64,000 bases of DNA from the NCBI GenBank assembly GCA_009360345.1, contig SPDP01000001.1, positions 372,001 to 436,000 on the forward strand. Reading direction: 5' to 3'. A model generated the notes under the pieces. That model was not told the origin of the DNA and did not search any database. It worked only from the letters and a program-made list of their open reading frames with translations. The position numbers and the translations under genes are program-made. The stretch's first letter is position 1; each line of letters begins with the position of its first letter. This document shows, one piece after another, positions 48,118 through 56,543 of this stretch. Origin of the DNA: Alcaligenaceae bacterium SAGV5 (GTDB taxonomy: Bacteria > Pseudomonadota > Gammaproteobacteria > Burkholderiales > Burkholderiaceae_B).

Positions 48118-50166
48118 ATGCATGTCCTCTACGAGGACGACGGCGGGTTCAAGGCCGCCACCGTCCTGAGCGAAACCGACACCAGCCTGCAGGTCGAGGC
48201 GGCCAGCGGCAAGCGCAGCAAGATCAAGAAGTCCGCGGTCATCGTGCGTTTCGAGCAACCGTCGCCCGAGGCCCTGCTCAAGGCGGCCGAGGCGGCCTCG
48301 CAGGACCTGGACCTGGAGTTCCTGTGGGAATGCGCGCCCAAGGAAGACTTCGACATCCCGGTGCTGGCCGAGGAATACTACGGCCACCCGCCGACCCCGG
48401 TGGAGCAGGCCGCGATGCTGCTGCGCGTGCACGGCGCGCCGGTCTATTTCCACCGCCGCGGCAAGGGCAAGTACCGTCCCGCCCCGCCCGACATCCTGGC
48501 GGCCGCGCTGGCCGCCCTGGAAAAGAAGCAGCGCCAGGCCGAACAACAGCAGGCCTGGGTGGACGAGATCAAGGCCGGCACCCTGCCCGAGCCCCTGGCC
48601 CGCCAGGCCGAGACCCTGCTGTTCAAGCCCGACAAGAACACCCTGGAATGGAAGGCGCTGGATGCCGCCTGCACCCAGTTGCAGATGCGGCCCGAGCGGC
48701 TGCTGATGGACCTGGGCGCCTTCCCCAGCGCGATCGCCATCCACAAGCGCCGCTTCTACGCCCAGCACTTCCCGCGCGGCACGGGCTTCGCCCCGGCCGA
48801 GGTGCCCGCCATCGCGCGCGACCTGCCGCTGGCCGACGTCGAGGCCTATTCGGTGGACGACATCACGACCACCGAGATCGACGATGCGCTGTCGGTGCAG
48901 GAGCTGGACGACGGCCGGCTTCGGGTCGGCATCCACATCGCCGCCCCGGGCCTGGCGGTGACGCGCGACAGCGGCCTGGACGAGCTGGCCCGCGCGCGCA
49001 TGTCCACCGTCTACATGCCGGGCGCCAAGATCCCCATGCAGCCCGACGAGGTGATCGCCGCCTTCTCGCTGGATGCCGGCCGGCCGGTGCCCGCGCTGTC
49101 GCTGTACGTCGTCGCCCACCCCGACACCGGCGAGATCCTGTCGCACGAATCGCGCATCGAGCGCATCGCCGTGCGCGAGAACCTGCGCCACAACACGCTG
49201 GACGACGTGGTCGGCGAAGCGCAACTGGACGACCCCGCCGCCGAGCTGCCCTACGGACACGTCTTCCGCCCGCTGTGGCGGCTGGCCAAGGCCCTGTCCC
49301 GGCGCCGCGACGAGGTCCGGGGCAAGCCCGAATCGAACAACCGGGTCGACTTCAGCTTCTACGTGGACGGCGACCCCGACCACCCCGAATCGGCGCATGT
49401 CCGCATCGAGCAGCGCAAGCGCAACGCGCCGCTGGACCGGCTGGTGGCCGAGTACATGATCCTGGCCAACAACCTCTGGGGCGGCCTGCTGTCGTCCTGC
49501 GGGGTACCGGGCATCTACCGGTCCCAGCAGATGGGCCGGGTACGGATGGGAACCGCCGCCGCCCCCCATGATTCGATAGGGGTCCCGCAATATGCCTGGT
49601 GCACGTCGCCGCTGCGGCGCTATGTGGACCTGGTCAACCAGGGCCAGTTGATCGCCGCCATCGAGCACGGGGTATCGGCGCGCCTGGTCGCCCCCTACAA
49701 GCCCCGCGAGGCCGACCTGTATGCCGTCATCAGCGCGTTCGAGGCCAAGTACGGCGCCTATGCCGACTTCCAGCAGGCCATGGAACGCTTCTGGTGCCTG
49801 CGCTGGATCAAGCAGCAGGGCCTGCGCCGGATCGAGGCCGTGGTACTGCGCGAGGATCTGGTCAGGCTGAAGGACGCGCCGTTCTATACGCGCATAGGTA
49901 CGCTGCCCGACCTGGAGCGCGGCCGGCACGTCCTCCTGGAAGTCATGGGCGACGACGAACTCGACCTGAGCCTGGACTGCCGCTTCCTGGACGTGGTGGA
50001 TGCCCAGGGAGACGCCGAGGACATCGAGGACGAACCGACGGCCGAAGCCGTGGTGGAAATGGCCGAGACGGATGCCGCGGACGGTCCCGACCCCACGGAC
50101 CAGCGCCTGGACGATGCCGGCGCTCCCGCCCCGGACGACGGGCCGAAGCCGGAAGAAGGGGCCTGA
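48118..50166 (+). CDS. RNB-domain (RNase II family) exoribonuclease
   Basis: The 682-residue protein contains the RNB catalytic domain from about residue 235 to 560, with the signature VDDITTTEIDDALSVQ, holding the conserved aspartates, and the later CGVPGIYRSQQ, YAWCTSPLRRYVDL motifs. A ~220-residue N-terminal region of family-specific type (no clear CSD) and an acidic Asp/Glu/Pro-rich tail frame it. It degrades RNA processively 3'-5'. ATG at 48118 lies 7 bp after the esterase stop. It is the RNase II-like/VacB-related protein of Bordetella and relatives. Confidence 0.9.
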   Translation: MHVLYEDDGGFKAATVLSETDTSLQVEAASGKRSKIKKSAVIVRFEQPSPEALLKAAEAASQDLDLEFLWECAPKEDFDIPVLAEEYYGHPPTPVEQAAMLLRVHGAPVYFHRRGKGKYRPAPPDILAAALAALEKKQRQAEQQQAWVDEIKAGTLPEPLARQAETLLFKPDKNTLEWKALDAACTQLQMRPERLLMDLGAFPSAIAIHKRRFYAQHFPRGTGFAPAEVPAIARDLPLADVEAYSVDDITTTEIDDALSVQELDDGRLRVGIHIAAPGLAVTRDSGLDELARARMSTVYMPGAKIPMQPDEVIAAFSLDAGRPVPALSLYVVAHPDTGEILSHESRIERIAVRENLRHNTLDDVVGEAQLDDPAAELPYGHVFRPLWRLAKALSRRRDEVRGKPESNNRVDFSFYVDGDPDHPESAHVRIEQRKRNAPLDRLVAEYMILANNLWGGLLSSCGVPGIYRSQQMGRVRMGTAAAPHDSIGVPQYAWCTSPLRRYVDLVNQGQLIAAIEHGVSARLVAPYKPREADLYAVISAFEAKYGAYADFQQAMERFWCLRWIKQQGLRRIEAVVLREDLVRLKDAPFYTRIGTLPDLERGRHVLLEVMGDDELDLSLDCRFLDVVDAQGDAEDIEDEPTAEAVVEMAETDAADGPDPTDQRLDDAGAPAPDDGPKPEEGA

Positions 50167-50212
50167 CGCCCGTCTTGCCGCGGCGGCGGCCTGCGCTCCG
50201 CCTGCCGCGGAC

Positions 50213-50866
50213 TCAGGCGTCCTCGTCCTGGCGCGAGCGGATCAGCCGCAGCACGTGATTGCTGAGGCGGGCATGATGGCTGCGCATGGCGTTGTACGCC
50301 GCCTCGCAGTCGCCGCCCAGGATGGCCCTGACGATGGGCTCGTGCTCGTCGTGCGACACCGCCAGCCGGTCGTTCACCTGGGCCTGGGCCTGGCGGAACG
50401 GCGCCAGCCGCTCGCGCAGGTCGGCCACCATCGCGGCCAGCACGTCGTTGTGGGCGCCGGCCAGGATCAGGGCGTGGAACTGGCGATTGTTGTTCAGATA
50501 GCCCGCGGTGTCCTCGTTCCTGGCGAACTCGGCGCTCTGCTCGTAGATGAACTCGAGCTCCTTCTTTTCCATGGCTGTCATGCATTCGGCGGCCCGCCGC
50601 GCGCACAGGGCTTCCAGTTCGCAGTCGGCCTCCAGCAGCTTGGCCAGTTCCTTGACGCCGATGGACGCGACCACCACGCCTCGGCGCGGCATCACCTCCA
50701 CCAGCCCCCGGCTGCCCAACTCGCGCAGGGCCTCGCGGATGGGCGTGCGTGACACGTTGAACTTCTCGGCCAGCGACCGTTCCTCGAGCTTGGCGCCCGG
50801 CGGGTAGGTGCCGTCGATGATTTGTTCAGCCAGTTGCTTGGATATCTTGGAGGAAATCGTGGACAT
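50213..50866 (-). CDS. GntR/FadR-family transcriptional regulator
   Basis: The 217-residue protein has a GntR winged helix (GAKLEERSLAEKFNVSRTPIREALRELGSRGLVEVMPRRGVVV, residues about 24-66) and an all-helical FCD ligand domain. It is the last gene of the operon with RidA, hydrolase, monooxygenase and Bug receptor, and may bind the GGTATACC palindrome at 54640-54647 in front of that operon. The ligand is unknown. No upstream ATG with a better ribosome site is seen. Confidence 0.9.
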   Translation of the reverse strand: MSTISSKISKQLAEQIIDGTYPPGAKLEERSLAEKFNVSRTPIREALRELGSRGLVEVMPRRGVVVASIGVKELAKLLEADCELEALCARRAAECMTAMEKKELEFIYEQSAEFARNEDTAGYLNNNRQFHALILAGAHNDVLAAMVADLRERLAPFRQAQAQVNDRLAVSHDEHEPIVRAILGGDCEAAYNAMRSHHARLSNHVLRLIRSRQDEDA

Positions 50867-50898
50867 GACTACCCGATAGGTCTGTGGGACGCATGCGG

Positions 50899-51315
50899 TC
50901 ACGGCCGGGGCCGGCATGCCACCACTTTCATCTCGACGATCATGTCGGGACGCGGAAGCTCGTTGACCGCCACCGTGGTGCGGGTGGGGCCGCCTGCATC
51001 GAAATACTCGCCGTAGATCGCATTGTATTTCGGGAAATCCTTCATATCGGTCAGGAATACCAGGATGTCGATGCAATCGGCCAGGCTCGCGCCGGCCTCG
51101 GCCAGCGTGGCCCGCACGTTCTCGAGCACCACCCGGGTCTGGACCTCGATGTCGCGGGTCACGCTGCCATCGGCATGGCGGGTGGTTCCGGCGATGGACC
51201 CGTCGGGCAGGCGGGCGCTGATGCCGGACAGGTAGATGGTGTCGCCGTCGATCCTGTAGGGCGGATACTTGCCGAGCGGCTGGGGACGCGCGGTGGGCGC
51301 GGGGGAATGACTCAT
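50899..51315 (-). CDS. RidA/YjgF-family protein
   Basis: The 138-residue protein has the RidA fold signatures: DTIYLSGISARLPDGSI, TRVVLENVRATLAEAGASLADCIDILVFLTDMKDFPKYNAIYGEYF and PTRTTVAVNELPRPDMIVEMKVVA, including the substrate-binding Arg of PTRTT. RidA proteins hydrolyse reactive imines/enamines; some paralogues (aminomuconate/aminoacrylate deaminases) act in N-heterocycle catabolism. It lies in the monooxygenase operon, 27 bp from the hydrolase, so deaminase function is inferred. Confidence 0.9.
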   Translation of the reverse strand: MSHSPAPTARPQPLGKYPPYRIDGDTIYLSGISARLPDGSIAGTTRHADGSVTRDIEVQTRVVLENVRATLAEAGASLADCIDILVFLTDMKDFPKYNAIYGEYFDAGGPTRTTVAVNELPRPDMIVEMKVVACRPRP

Positions 51316-51342
51316 GGGGGACCTCGGACTCGAAAGAAAAAA

Positions 51343-52260
51343 TCAGGCGATGCCGCGCAAGAAATCCAGGATCTCCCGGCCCAGCGTTTCCTCGCCGCTA
51401 TCGAAATGCGCGACGATGGACGTATGGTTGTGCCGCATCATCTGCACGAAGCGCGGAACGTAGCCGCGCGCGCGGGCAATGCGCTGGCAGAACTCCAGCC
51501 CGTACAGGTCCAGGTAGGGATTCTCGTATTGCGCGATGGCGATCATCACCGGCAGGTCCGACTCGGCCGCATGGGCCATGGGCGAGTCGGCCTCGTGGCG
51601 GGCCGGGTCGGTGCCGAAGTAGGCCTCGACCGCGCGGGCGTTGGGATTGCCCGGCAGCGTGTCGGCCCGCAGGCGCGCGCTGACCAGCACCGCGCCCAGC
51701 ACCCCGGGATCGGGCCGGTAGCCCCGGCGCGGATCGAAGCAATAGGTGGCCACGTGCGTGCCGCCGGCCGAATGCCCGATCAGGAACATGCGGCGCGGAT
51801 TGCCGCCGTGGGCGGACACGTTCCCGGCCAGCCAGCGCACGGCGGCGGCCACGTCGTCGGCGCCGCCCGGGAACGGCGCCTCGCCCGCCAGGCGGTATTC
51901 CATGTTGACCGCCACCATGCCCTGGCGCGCGAACCAGTACGACACGTTGTCGTAGATATGGCCGTTGGAACTCTTGGACCCGCGGATGAAGGCCCCGCCA
52001 TGCACGAAGACCACGACGTCGGCATCGCGCGCGCCGTCGGGCGTGAAAACGTCCAGCACCTGGCGCGCGCTGTCGCCGTACGGCAGGTCGCGCGCGACGG
52101 CAATTCCGTCCTTGGGCGCCGCCGCCACCAGCGGCGAATACAGCTTGACGACCAGGTCGCGGAAACGGTTGATATCGGTGCCCCAGATGGGGCCGGCGCG
52201 CTCGAGTTCGGCGGCCTGCTCGGGCGGCAGGCTGCCCAGCGTGCGGGTGGGATCGATCAT
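51343..52260 (-). CDS. Alpha/beta hydrolase (HSL/carboxylesterase type)
   Basis: The 305-residue protein carries HGGAF (oxyanion hole, near residue 89), the nucleophile elbow IGHSAGGTHV near residue 160, and a typical C-terminal HNHTSIVAHF histidine region. It resembles carboxylesterases and kynurenine formamidase-like hydrolases. It is 7 bp from the FAD monooxygenase and upstream of the RidA protein, so an ester or amide intermediate is likely its substrate. No signal peptide was seen. Confidence 0.88.
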   Translation of the reverse strand: MIDPTRTLGSLPPEQAAELERAGPIWGTDINRFRDLVVKLYSPLVAAAPKDGIAVARDLPYGDSARQVLDVFTPDGARDADVVVFVHGGAFIRGSKSSNGHIYDNVSYWFARQGMVAVNMEYRLAGEAPFPGGADDVAAAVRWLAGNVSAHGGNPRRMFLIGHSAGGTHVATYCFDPRRGYRPDPGVLGAVLVSARLRADTLPGNPNARAVEAYFGTDPARHEADSPMAHAAESDLPVMIAIAQYENPYLDLYGLEFCQRIARARGYVPRFVQMMRHNHTSIVAHFDSGEETLGREILDFLRGIA

Positions 52261-52267
52261 GGTGTCC

Positions 52268-53491
52268 TCAGGTGATGGCATTGGCGGTTTCCAGGCTCTC
52301 CAGCAGCGAGGCGCGGCGCATGTATTGCCGCGCGCCGGCCGGGTCGTCGGCGATGCGGGACAGCTCACCGAATTTCTTCTGGCGGCTGGGTTCATCCTTT
52401 TCTTCTAGCATTTTCTTGTTGGCGATGGTCTGCGCCTGCACGAAAGCCACCGCGGCATGGCGCCGCTGGCGGCTGTACTGGTCCAGCAGCGCCTCGTCCG
52501 CGCCCCGCGTCAGCACCGCGCCCAGCTTGCCGGCCAGGTTGATGGCGTCGTGGATGCCGCCATTCATGCCCATGCCGCCGATCGGATTGTTGACGTGCGC
52601 GGCGTCGCCGGCCAGCAGCAGCCGGCCGCGCCGGAAGGTCTGCGCCACGCGCTGGTTCACGCCGTACACGTTGCAATAGGCGACTTCGTAGCGTCCGGCC
52701 TTGGGAAAGAACTTCTGCATCCGGGCCTCGACGCCCCGCTCGCTCAGGGCCTGCTCCTCGGACTCGTCCACGCGGGTCGGGAAAATGGCGCGCCACAGCC
52801 CTTCCCCGGCCTCGCCCCGGACCTTGAAAAGATTGCACCATTCGTCCGGATCGGAAAAATAGTTGCGGTAGGCGTAGTCCGGATGGGCCTGCTGGAAATC
52901 GAAGCTGGTGGCGATCTTGATGAAGCGCTCCTGGTAGGTGAAGCCCTCGAACGGGATGCCGGCGGCCTTGCGCACCGTGCTGCGCCCGCCGTCGGCGCCG
53001 ATCAGGTAGGCGCCGCGATAGCGCCGGATGCCGTCGGGCCCCCGGGCCGCGATCTCGACGTGATCGGCATGCTCCTCGATCTGGTCGACCGTATGCCCAT
53101 AGCGCACGTCGAAGTCCGATTCGTCAGCATACTGCTGCGCGATGTCGCCCGTCAGCTTGTACTGCTCGTACTGCAGCACGAACGGGAAACGGAAGACGTC
53201 GGCCATTCCGCGCAGGTCGAATTCCGCGATCAGCTTGCCGCTGACCCGGTCGCGGTACTGGTAGGTTTCCGAGACCAGGCCGCGCGGCACGATGGTCCGG
53301 GTCACGTCCAGTTCGTCCAGCATCTCGAGCGTGGTCGGATGGATGGACGCGGCGCGCTGGTCCTTGACCGGGCCGGGCTCCTGCTCGAACACGGTCACCG
53401 GTATGCCCCGCCGGTTCAGCGCCAGCGCGCACACCATGCCCACGGGGCCCGCGCCGACGATGAGAACGCGCTGCTTGTCTGATTGCATCAT
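52268..53491 (-). CDS. FAD-dependent aromatic/heteroaromatic monooxygenase
   Basis: The 407-residue flavoprotein has the FAD motif VLIVGAGPVGMVCALALNRRG (residues 9-29), the GADGGRSTVRKAAG DG-type motif near 165, and GRLLLAGDAAHVNNPIGGMGMNGGIHDA near 290. Such class A enzymes hydroxylate phenols or pyridines using NAD(P)H. It lacks the C-terminal thioredoxin-like domain of phenol hydroxylases, so it is the shorter form. It begins the chain of catabolic genes after the Bug receptor, suggesting ring activation as the first step. The substrate is unidentified. Confidence 0.88.
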   Translation of the reverse strand: MMQSDKQRVLIVGAGPVGMVCALALNRRGIPVTVFEQEPGPVKDQRAASIHPTTLEMLDELDVTRTIVPRGLVSETYQYRDRVSGKLIAEFDLRGMADVFRFPFVLQYEQYKLTGDIAQQYADESDFDVRYGHTVDQIEEHADHVEIAARGPDGIRRYRGAYLIGADGGRSTVRKAAGIPFEGFTYQERFIKIATSFDFQQAHPDYAYRNYFSDPDEWCNLFKVRGEAGEGLWRAIFPTRVDESEEQALSERGVEARMQKFFPKAGRYEVAYCNVYGVNQRVAQTFRRGRLLLAGDAAHVNNPIGGMGMNGGIHDAINLAGKLGAVLTRGADEALLDQYSRQRRHAAVAFVQAQTIANKKMLEEKDEPSRQKKFGELSRIADDPAGARQYMRRASLLESLETANAIT

Positions 53492-53506
53492 GGTCCTCCT
53501 CCTGGA

Positions 53507-54499
53507 TTATTCTGGCTTGATGCCGGCCATTTCGATGATCGGCTTCCACACTTCGATGTCGCGGCGGATGCGCTGGGCGAACTGCTCCTTGGCCTCGGGC
53601 AGCGGAGTGATGCCGGCGTCCTCCAGCTTCTTGCGGAAGGCGGGATCGGCCTGGGCCGCCAGTACCGCGGCGGAGATCCGGTCCACGGCCTCCGCCGGCA
53701 TGCCTGCCGGTCCCAGCAACCCGTTCCAGGTCTGGACCTCGGGAATGCCGGGAATCGTCTCCGCCAGCGTCGGCACATCGGGCAATTGCTTGATCCGGTC
53801 CTTGCTGGACACGCTCAACAGCCGCACGCGCGCATCGCGGGCATAGGGCACGACCTCGGACAGGTTGCCGGAATACATGTCGATCTGGCCCGCCACCACG
53901 TCGCCCAGCGCCAGCGACGCCCCCTTGTACGGCACCTCCACCACGTCAATGCCCGCGGACTTCGCGAAGACCAGCGCCGACAGGTGCGTCAGTCCGCCCC
54001 GGCCGGCATTCCCCATGTTGAGCTTGCCCGGATTCTTCTTGGCATAGGCGATCAGCTCCTGCACGTCCCGCGCCGGCAGGCGCGCGTTGACCGTGATCAC
54101 GAACGGATTGCCTCCCACGTTGGCGATGGGGACGAAGTCCTTCACCGGGTCGTAGCGGATCTTGTTTGTGAACGGCGCCGTGGATATCTGCGTGAGCGTG
54201 GCCATGAACAAGGTGTAGCCGTCGGCCGGCGCGCGCGCCACGTACTCCGCCGCGATCAGGCCCGCCGCGCCCGCCTTGTTGTCGACCACCACCGGCACGT
54301 GCAGAGCCTTGGCGAGCTGCTCGCCGATCAGGCGCGCCATCAGGTCCGTGTTGCCGCCGGGTGCAAAGGGCACCACGATGGTGATGGGCCGCACGGGCCA
54401 GGAGGGTGCGGCGGCGCCAGCGGTGAACGCCGCACCCGATGCCGCCATGGCCAGGGTCAGGGCCCCCGCCTTCATGCAAGACCTGCGTTGCTTTTTCAT
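53507..54499 (-). CDS. Bug-family (TctC-like) periplasmic solute receptor
   Basis: The 330-residue protein begins MKKQRRSCMKAGALTLAMAASGAAFTAGAAA, a signal peptide, and the mature protein has RPITIVVPFAPGGNTDLMARLIGEQ, NKAGAAGLIAAEYVA and PYKGASLALGDVVAG. The ATG at 54499 is taken because GGAG lies six bases upstream; an in-frame extension to 54559 lacks one. It is the first gene of the operon, divergent from VOC. The ligand is probably the aromatic acid or its derivative degraded by the operon. Confidence 0.9.
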   Translation of the reverse strand: MKKQRRSCMKAGALTLAMAASGAAFTAGAAAPSWPVRPITIVVPFAPGGNTDLMARLIGEQLAKALHVPVVVDNKAGAAGLIAAEYVARAPADGYTLFMATLTQISTAPFTNKIRYDPVKDFVPIANVGGNPFVITVNARLPARDVQELIAYAKKNPGKLNMGNAGRGGLTHLSALVFAKSAGIDVVEVPYKGASLALGDVVAGQIDMYSGNLSEVVPYARDARVRLLSVSSKDRIKQLPDVPTLAETIPGIPEVQTWNGLLGPAGMPAEAVDRISAAVLAAQADPAFRKKLEDAGITPLPEAKEQFAQRIRRDIEVWKPIIEMAGIKPE

Positions 54500-54639
54500 T
54501 CCGAGCTCCAGATTGGTGGGGTGGCCCATGACGCACTCGCCCGAGGCGTCCGGCCACACGGAGACATCCGATGCAACTTACATGCCAAATCAAATTCAGG
54601 TATCCACTAAAGCAAAAACAAAAATCCTTTATTAACTTT

Positions 54640-54647
54640 GGTATACC
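54640..54647. promoter_or_regulatory. Candidate GntR operator between Bug and VOC genes
   Basis: The gap 54500-54717 is very AT-rich. It contains the palindrome GGTATACC and a related half AGGTATCC about 40 bp upstream. GntR/FadR family proteins bind such GT-N3-AC sites. The GntR gene of this locus is the obvious candidate. Confidence 0.5.
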
Positions 54648-54669
54648 TGTAATATAGAATGGAACACCA

Positions 54670-54691
54670 AAAAATGGAAAGGTCCATTTTT
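54670..54691. other. Short hairpin in the VOC leader
   Basis: AAAAATGGA (54670-54678) and TCCATTTTT (54683-54691) are perfect 9-bp arms around AAGG, 27 bp before the VOC start. It could be an operator half or an RNA hairpin. Confidence 0.45.
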
Positions 54692-54717
54692 CATCCCTTG
54701 AACGACCAGGAGCACTC

Positions 54718-55125
54718 ATGGAAAAACTCAGGCACATCGCCCTTTCGGTGGAAGATCCCGAGGCGGCGGCCCAATTCTTCGAAAAAGCCTTCGGCATGAC
54801 CCGGGCCGGCAAGGCCATGCGGGGCGTCTACATGACCGACGGCGTCATGAACGTGGCGCTGCTGAACTTCGCCAACGAGACCGTGCCCGGCTACGCGGGC
54901 CTGAAGGACGTACGCGGCGTGATCCACTTCGGCATGTGGGTCGACGACCTGGAAGCCGCCGAGAAACGCATCACCGAAGCCGGCGGCACCTACCTGACCG
55001 GCCGCAAGGAAACCGACCCCAACGTGTTTTATGAGGTCAAATACCGGATGCCGGACGGTACGGTCTTCGACATCACGGAAAATGGCTGGAAGGGCGCCGT
55101 GAAGGAAGTCAAGCCGGCCGGCTGA
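54718..55125 (+). CDS. VOC-superfamily protein (glyoxalase/dioxygenase fold)
   Basis: The 135-residue protein begins MEKLRHIALSVEDPEAAAQFFEKAFGMTRAG and includes VIHFGMWVDDLEAAEKRITEAG and ends DGTVFDITENGW. Two betaalphabetabetabeta modules are apparent, with His7-like and Glu metal ligands (HIALSV, HFGMWV, FDITE). Such proteins can be lactoylglutathione lyases, dioxygenases or epimerases. It is divergent from the Bug/monooxygenase operon, so it may act on the ring-cleavage product. Confidence 0.88.
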   Translation: MEKLRHIALSVEDPEAAAQFFEKAFGMTRAGKAMRGVYMTDGVMNVALLNFANETVPGYAGLKDVRGVIHFGMWVDDLEAAEKRITEAGGTYLTGRKETDPNVFYEVKYRMPDGTVFDITENGWKGAVKEVKPAG

Positions 55126-55185
55126 AACCGTCCGAGCCCATGCGCCGCGCGCGGCGCACCGCCCCATTCCTGGAAATCACCCCCC

Positions 55186-56136
55186 ATGACCCGACACGTC
55201 CTGACCACCATCCCCCTGCCGCCCGCGCTGCGCGACGGTATCGCGCGCCACTATCATCTGCACGAGAGCGCATCGGACGTCGGCGACGGCGCCACCGCCG
55301 ACGTCGAAGCGGTGGTCACCAACGGGTCGATCGGCCTGAGCGCCGCCCAGATGGACAGGCTGCCCCGCCTGCGCGTGATCTGCTCCATGGGCGCCGGCAC
55401 CGAGAACATCGACATCGCCGGCGCCGATGCCCGCGGCATCGTCGTCACGAACGCCCCCGGCGCCAATGCCGCCACGGTGGCCGACCATGCGATCGGCCTG
55501 GCCCTCGCGGTCGCGCGGGGCCTGCGTAGCCTGGGCAACCGGCTGGCCCGCGGCGAGGCCTGGACCTCGCTGCGCGCGCCCCGCCCCAGCCTGAACAAGT
55601 CCCGGGTGGGCGTCATCGGCCTGGGCCAGATCGGCCGGATGGTGGCCGATCGCGCCGCCGCCTGCGGGGCCGACATCGGCTACCACAACCCTTCCCCCAA
55701 ACCCGGCGCGCCCGGCACCTACTACGCCGATCCGCTGGAACTCGCCCGCGACAGCGACTTCCTGTTCGCCTGCTGCCCCGGCGGCCCGCGCACGCGCCAC
55801 CTGCTGAACCGCGAGATGTTCCAGGCCCTGGGGCCCGGCGGCGTCGTCATCAACGTCGCGCGCGGATCGGTGCTCAAGACCGACGACCTGATGGAAGCGC
55901 TGCGCGCCGGACAGATCGCCGGCGCCGGCCTGGACGTGCTGGAGGAAGAGCCCGAACCGCCGGCCGCGCTGCTGGCCGAGCTGGCGGCCATGGACAATGT
56001 CGTGCTGACACCCCACATATCGGGCCGCTCGCCCGCCGCCATCCTGGTGCAGCTAGACATGATGCTGGAAAGCCTGGAAGACGGCCTGGCCGGCCGCCCG
56101 CCGCGCTACGCCGTACGGCCATCCGCTGCCGCCTGA
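55186..56136 (+). CDS. D-2-hydroxyacid dehydrogenase (NAD(P)-dependent)
   Basis: The 316-residue protein has the GVIGLGQIGRMVADRAAACG dinucleotide-binding motif near residue 143, INVARGSV near 221 with catalytic arginine, the EEEPEPPA glutamate near 250 and LTPHISG histidine near 274. These fit the D-isomer-specific 2-hydroxyacid dehydrogenases (glyoxylate/hydroxypyruvate reductase-type). It lies 60 bp downstream of VOC, same strand, so probably the same transcript. The substrate is unknown. Confidence 0.92.
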   Translation: MTRHVLTTIPLPPALRDGIARHYHLHESASDVGDGATADVEAVVTNGSIGLSAAQMDRLPRLRVICSMGAGTENIDIAGADARGIVVTNAPGANAATVADHAIGLALAVARGLRSLGNRLARGEAWTSLRAPRPSLNKSRVGVIGLGQIGRMVADRAAACGADIGYHNPSPKPGAPGTYYADPLELARDSDFLFACCPGGPRTRHLLNREMFQALGPGGVVINVARGSVLKTDDLMEALRAGQIAGAGLDVLEEEPEPPAALLAELAAMDNVVLTPHISGRSPAAILVQLDMMLESLEDGLAGRPPRYAVRPSAAA

Positions 56137-56153
56137 CGCTTTACAATCGCGGG

Positions 56154-56396
56154 GTGTCGCATCCCCCCGCCCCGGCGGGCGGCGGGCGTCCCAGGATCAT
56201 TTCGCAGATCATGACCCGGCAGGTCCGGGTGGTGAGCGCCAGCCGCTACGTGATCGAGCTGATTCCCATGTTCGCCGACGGCGGCCATCACCACATTCCC
56301 GTGATCGACGAAGAGCGGACGCTGGCCGGGATCATCACGCAAACCGATCTTGTCAAGGCCCTGTCGCGGGCGATTGGAGCCGGAAGAGAGGCATGA
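56154..56396 (+). CDS. Single CBS-domain protein, possibly a fragment
   Basis: The 80-residue product contains one CBS motif (IMTRQVRVVSASRYVIELIPMFADGGHHHIPVIDEERTLAGIITQTDLVKAL). It resembles only the last CBS repeat of HPP-CBS proteins and lacks the membrane part. The GTG start is 6 bases after a TACAAT -10-like hexamer (56142-56147) and has no Shine-Dalgarno, so it may be a leaderless gene or a truncated remnant. A stand-alone role is not proved. Confidence 0.55.
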   Translation: MSHPPAPAGGGRPRIISQIMTRQVRVVSASRYVIELIPMFADGGHHHIPVIDEERTLAGIITQTDLVKALSRAIGAGREA

Positions 56397-56543
56397 TTTG
56401 GCGTCTTTTCCGCGGTGATGGACACCTTAATTTGACGGCGGATGCGTCGTTAATACCGTTGCAAGTACGTTGACCGGAGACAGGCCCCGCTATCGTCCAG
56501 CTGTCCAGGCGTGGTTCCGGGTCTCCCTTGAGCCCGTCCCTCC

